Origin: Levilactobacillus tongjiangensis | GTDB lineage: Bacteria > Bacillota > Bacilli > Lactobacillales > Lactobacillaceae | DNA length: 64,000 nt | Assembly: GCF_003946345.1 (NCBI RefSeq) | Contig: NZ_RHNY01000008.1 | Location: 1-64,000, forward strand | Direction of reading: 5' to 3' | In this document: piece after piece, positions 60,542 through 64,000 of the stretch | Numbering within the stretch: the stretch's first letter is position 1 | How the letters are laid out: every line of letters starts with the position of its first letter | Made by a program: the position numbers and the translations under genes | Notes under the pieces: model-generated | What the model was told of the DNA's origin: nothing | Database searches by the model: none | What the model saw: the letters and a program-made list of their open reading frames with translations, nothing else

Positions 60542-63151
60542 ATGGGGAAGCAACTCTGGACTGGAATTCAAAAGCATCTAACTTTGATTAAGGGTATTTT
60601 TATATTTTCTGTATTAATCTTCATCATTCGTGAGGTGGGCCATATTGCCCGCGAGGTGAATGGCGAACAGATCAGGGTGGAACTAGCCGGTCTGGGAACG
60701 GGCATGTTCCTGTTGCTCCTAGTTGGTGGGTTTGTGGCAGTCCTACCGATGTTGGTCTATGACTTCACCATTGTAAAATTTTTACCCGGCCATTTCTCTA
60801 CGGGGTATATCGTCCGTAGCGGTTGGGTCACCAATACGTTTACCAACCTAGCGGGGATGGGCGGCTTGCTAGGGGCGAGCCTCCGGGCCAACTTTTACGC
60901 GAAATCGGCCAGTAAGAAGCAGGTGCTTTACGCAATTTCAAAGATTGCCCTGTTTCTGCTGGCTGGTCTGTCACTCCTTTGCTGGGTCGCTTTGATTCTA
61001 CTCTTTGGGTTGGATATTGGGGCACCGTACCGAGTTTATTGGTTTTGGCTTCTCGGCGGGGGCTTGTACTTTCCGGGGGTATTTATCTTCACCCGCATCA
61101 GTGATGGGGAATTTTTTGCGGACTTGACCTGGCGACGAGAGCTCAGTCTAATCGTTGGGTCCAGTTTGGAGTGGGGGAGCTGTGCGCTCTTCTTTCTTCT
61201 AATTGGCTGGGCGTTAGGCCTACCGATTCCCTTATTGGCAGTGCTACCCATGTTCGTTGTGGCCTCAGTGGCGGGAGTTGTTTCCATGATTCCCGGCGGG
61301 TTAGGGGCCTTTGACGTGTTTATGATTATTGGGCTGGGCCTGTTAGGGGTGAGTCGGGCGGATGCAACCGGCTGGTTGCTCCTATACCGGCTGTTTTACT
61401 ACCTCCTGCCATTTGGTGTCGGGGTGGGCTTCTTCATTCATGATATCGGCCATCGTCTGAATCGCTTCTTAAATGGCCTCCCAGTGGCTGCTACCCGTCG
61501 GGCTGCCCAGTTATTCGTGACGACCTTCATGTACTTCTCTGGTGTTATGATGTTGTTATTTGCCACGATTCCAGACGTGGTCCTGGCTAATCACTTCTAT
61601 TTACGGTTGGTGCCCTACATGTTTTATTTCTTAAATCAGCTCACCAATATCGTGATGGCCTTCCTATTGATTGGGCTAGCGCGTGGCATCGGTGCCCGGG
61701 TCCAACGCGCTTTTTGGCCGACACTGGTGGTGCTGGTCATTGCCATTGGCAATACGCTGTGGCAGGAGAACTTTCCGGCGGGGCTGGCGGTGTTATTAGG
61801 CGTAGTCCTCATTTGCCTGTTACTGGCTCGACCGGAGTTATACCGTGCGGGTTTCCACTATTCTTGGGGCGGCTTGCTGGTGGACGGTAGCATCTTCGTA
61901 GTGACCTTCTTGAGCTATACCGTACTGGGACTCTTTACCTTAAATGAAGGCCATCGTCACTGGCCACTGTTACCAGATTCGTGGCTGCTGCCTTCCATGC
62001 AGGTTTGGCTGAATGGTCTAGGCGGACTACTGCTAGCCTTGTTGATTTTGGTGCTGATTAACCGCTATTTAACTGGTCGGCCCGTGGCTTGGCTTCGAGA
62101 GCCCTTTGATGCAGACCGGGTGCGGCGGGTGATTCGTCAATTTGGTGGGAATGAAGTCAGTCATCTTGCCTTTCTGCGGGACAAACAGGTGTACTTTTAC
62201 CAGGAAGGCGGGGTCGATCAGCTCTTCTTACTCTATCGGCAACGAGCCGACAAACTATTAGTCATGGGGGAACCCATTGGCAATCAAACAGCCGTTCCCG
62301 CCGCGTTACAGGCCTTTATGCACGATGCCGACCAGGCTGGATTCCGGCCCGTCTTTTATGAGATCAGCGAGTCCCTAACGATTCGGTTACACGAGATGGG
62401 TTTCGACTTTTTGAAGGTTGGTGAAGAGGGGCACGTTGACCTGCACGACTTTACTCTCGCTGGCAAGGCCCACCGTGGTGAACGAGCCTTGATCAATAAA
62501 TTTAAGCGGGAAGGGTATCAGTTTGCCCTCCTTCAGCCGCCATTTAGTACGTCACAGTTGGCCGAGCTTGAGGCAATTTCAACGTCTTGGTTAGGTGACG
62601 AGACTGAGAAGGGGTTCTCAATGGGGTTCTTTGATCGGGATTATTTAAATGAAGCACCGATTGCCGTTATGCAGGATGCAGCGGGAAAAGTGGTGGCTTT
62701 TGCTAATCTTATGCCAACTGGCGACCAACGCATGACGTCGATTGATTTAATGCGGGCCAGTCGGGACGCACCGTCGGGGATTATGGATGGCTTGTTCGTA
62801 TATTTGTTTGAAACCTGCCGTGAAGAGGGCTATCAGAGCTTTAATTTGGGGATGGCACCACTCGCTAACGTGGGGGTGTCTGAGTTTAGTTTCATTGAGG
62901 AACGGGCGGCTCACTTGATTTACGAGTATGGCTACAACTTTTACAGCTTCCAGGGATTACGGGCCTATAAGGAGAAATACGTGACGACTTGGCAACCAAA
63001 GTATCTGGCATATCGTCGCCGTCAGTCGTTGATCTTTAGCATGTTACAGCTTATCCTGACAATCAATCGTCCAACCGCTAAGGAAAAAGCAGCTCCCAAG
63101 TGGTTAAGCGGTTGGTTGAGCAACGTGGCGACATGGCCAAATCGTGAGTAA
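60542..63151 (+). CDS. mprF: MprF: phosphatidylglycerol lysyltransferase/flippase
   Basis: An 869-residue protein: about 14 hydrophobic helices to residue 510 (flippase part, MISMIPGGLGAFDVF-type block at about 255) and a C-terminal cytosolic DUF2156/GNAT-like synthase domain (about 530-850). MprF transfers lysine from tRNA to phosphatidylglycerol and flips the product outward, reducing binding of cationic peptides. The ATG at 60542 follows GGGGGAGG; an ATG at 60524 overlaps that site. Head-to-head with a candidate RNA region; the two-component system upstream could control it (inference). Confidence 0.93.
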   Translation: MGKQLWTGIQKHLTLIKGIFIFSVLIFIIREVGHIAREVNGEQIRVELAGLGTGMFLLLLVGGFVAVLPMLVYDFTIVKFLPGHFSTGYIVRSGWVTNTFTNLAGMGGLLGASLRANFYAKSASKKQVLYAISKIALFLLAGLSLLCWVALILLFGLDIGAPYRVYWFWLLGGGLYFPGVFIFTRISDGEFFADLTWRRELSLIVGSSLEWGSCALFFLLIGWALGLPIPLLAVLPMFVVASVAGVVSMIPGGLGAFDVFMIIGLGLLGVSRADATGWLLLYRLFYYLLPFGVGVGFFIHDIGHRLNRFLNGLPVAATRRAAQLFVTTFMYFSGVMMLLFATIPDVVLANHFYLRLVPYMFYFLNQLTNIVMAFLLIGLARGIGARVQRAFWPTLVVLVIAIGNTLWQENFPAGLAVLLGVVLICLLLARPELYRAGFHYSWGGLLVDGSIFVVTFLSYTVLGLFTLNEGHRHWPLLPDSWLLPSMQVWLNGLGGLLLALLILVLINRYLTGRPVAWLREPFDADRVRRVIRQFGGNEVSHLAFLRDKQVYFYQEGGVDQLFLLYRQRADKLLVMGEPIGNQTAVPAALQAFMHDADQAGFRPVFYEISESLTIRLHEMGFDFLKVGEEGHVDLHDFTLAGKAHRGERALINKFKREGYQFALLQPPFSTSQLAELEAISTSWLGDETEKGFSMGFFDRDYLNEAPIAVMQDAAGKVVAFANLMPTGDQRMTSIDLMRASRDAPSGIMDGLFVYLFETCREEGYQSFNLGMAPLANVGVSEFSFIEERAAHLIYEYGYNFYSFQGLRAYKEKYVTTWQPKYLAYRRRQSLIFSMLQLILTINRPTAKEKAAPKWLSGWLSNVATWPNRE

Positions 63152-63168
63152 ATTCTTTAACTGGCTTT

Positions 63169-63208
63169 CGTCGCACGTTTTGACTATATATGTTTGGAGC
63201 GTAAAAAA
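63169..63208 (-). repeat. Intergenic repeat family B, inverted partial copy
   Basis: GTCGCACGTTTTGACTATAT and the following GTTTGGAGCGTAAAAAAG match the reverse complement of 59865-59898 at most positions. Confidence 0.6.
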
Positions 63209-63236
63209 GGCCTGAGTTTTTCTCAGACCTTTTTTA
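63203..63236. terminator. Bidirectional terminator between mprF and the LOG-family gene
   Basis: AAAAAAGGCCTGAG/CTCAGACCTTTTTT (one mismatch), T tracts on both strands for two convergent genes. Confidence 0.93.
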
Positions 63237-63274
63237 TCTATAAATTTATCTTTTGGGCCACTATTTTGACCTCT

Positions 63275-63853
63275 TTAGTTGGTGTACTTATAAGGTAATT
63301 GGTGATGAAAATTTTCAAAACCCGAGAAGATCTCGTCGATCGTGGCGGCATCGATGAAGAGTTGCAGGTTTTCTTGTGGGGCAAAACCTTCGTCGCAACA
63401 TCTCTGCATCATCGTAACCAGTGGATCGAAGTAGTGGTCAATGTTGAAGAGGGCGATGGGCTTTTGATGAACGTTGATCTGACTCCACGACAGCATGGTC
63501 GTGAATTCTTCAAAGGTACCAAAGCCACCAGGTAGCACAATAAATGCATCAGCCTGACGCAACATCTCATCCTTACGTTCGTCCATGGTGGCCGTTTCGA
63601 TGAAGGTGGTGACGTCTTCCTTGGCTAGGCCCATCTCACGTAGGAAGGTGGGGATGATGCCGATGACCTCACCGCCAGCCTCCATGGTCGAGGTGGCGAT
63701 AGCCCCCATCAGGCCCTCCTTACCGCCACCATAAACAACAGGGTGTTGGTGCTCAGCTAAGTATTGGCCGAGGTTATTCGTTTCACTTAAGTACTTTGGA
63801 TCGTAGCCGTGGTTGGATCCGCAGAAGACACAAACATTTTTAATTTTTGGCAT
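63275..63853 (-). CDS. LOG-family protein (TIGR00730 type)
   Basis: A 192-residue Rossmann-like protein with the two LOG motifs: GGGKEGLMGAIA (about 43-54) and PGGFGTFEE (about 108-116). LOG proteins hydrolyse nucleoside 5'-monophosphates such as cytokinin ribotides to the free base; some family members are described as lysine decarboxylases by error. The role in lactobacilli is unclear. The ATG at 63853 follows GGGGGT; a longer TTG start overlaps it. TATAAT on the minus strand (63888-63893) may be its -10. 63894-64000 shows nothing further. Confidence 0.92.
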   Translation of the reverse strand: MPKIKNVCVFCGSNHGYDPKYLSETNNLGQYLAEHQHPVVYGGGKEGLMGAIATSTMEAGGEVIGIIPTFLREMGLAKEDVTTFIETATMDERKDEMLRQADAFIVLPGGFGTFEEFTTMLSWSQINVHQKPIALFNIDHYFDPLVTMMQRCCDEGFAPQENLQLFIDAATIDEIFSGFENFHHQLPYKYTN

Positions 63854-64000
63854 GAAGTTGACCCCCAAGTAAACTTATTTTGGCACCATTATAACGCAAA
63901 CCAGTGTTGGGGGGGAGATAGTTTTTTGTAAGTGCCTTTCAATTTAGTAAGGAGTTAGCATCAAGCCGGATGCTTTGATTGACCTTTAGCGGGGACCCTT

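Overview
The window looks like chromosomal DNA of a lactic acid bacterium of the family Lactobacillaceae, probably near Levilactobacillus or Lactiplantibacillus. By eye, GC is close to one half. The evidence is a DtpT peptide transporter, a PepC aminopeptidase, an LPQTS-type cell-wall anchor, NagA with a GntR regulator, an orphan mannose-type PTS IIA, and the block gltX-cysS-mrnC-rlmB-yacP-sigH-rpmG-secE-nusG-rplK-rplA-rplJ-rplL. No CRISPR array, phage genes or plasmid functions are visible.

Layout. 1-300: end of an rRNA operon (5S, tRNA-Asn, tRNA-Thr). 300-7300: a cysteine-less PTS IIB-like gene, dtpT, a phosphoesterase, tRNA-Tyr/tRNA-Gln and a 1033-residue LRR surface protein. 7300-12260: an S9 peptidase with proC, then nagA with its regulator. 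12290-12750: a non-coding palindromic repeat island. 12760-20320: tagA, the NAD salvage pair pncB-nadE, tex-sprT-thrB, and tRNA-Leu. 20465-23100: an internally deleted IS3-like remnant and two tandem secreted paralogues of unknown function. 23260-25850: MATE pump, HAD phosphatase, orphan IIA(Man). 25860-27370: a TnpB-only IS605-family element with an apparently intact nuclease and a hairpin-rich 3' flank that may be its guide RNA. 27418-29425: a membrane GGDEF protein and an EAL protein, a likely c-di-GMP synthesis/degradation pair. 29838-44270: LytR-CpsA-Psr protein, AEC and EamA transporters, phosphoglycerate mutase, serine hydrolase, glycerate permease/kinase operon, pepC, an unlisted-size 35-residue membrane protein, MarR/DUF2798 pair, aldo-keto reductase, rpiA and a GNAT-like gene. 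44440-57160: dut, radA, a PIN-TRAM protein and the translation/transcription block, including an L10 leader. 57228-63853: a two-component system, a large intergenic region with a candidate structured RNA, mprF and a LOG-family gene.

How it fits together. Peptide uptake and breakdown (DtpT, PepC, S9 peptidase), amino-sugar use (NagA/NagR), glycerate use (GntP-type permease plus kinase) and NAD salvage suit a fermentative auxotroph. Surface and envelope functions recur (LRR adhesin, LCP ligase, TagA, MprF, secreted paralogues). NagR-type operator-like sites occur both in the nagA promoter and upstream of the IIB-like gene, suggesting a shared regulon. Three families of non-coding intergenic repeats are scattered through the window.

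The observations most worth following are the Cys-less IIB-like protein under probable NagR control, the TnpB element with its predicted RNA, the c-di-GMP pair, the candidate RNA at 60.1-60.4 kb, the repeat families and the 35-residue membrane protein at 40.7 kb.
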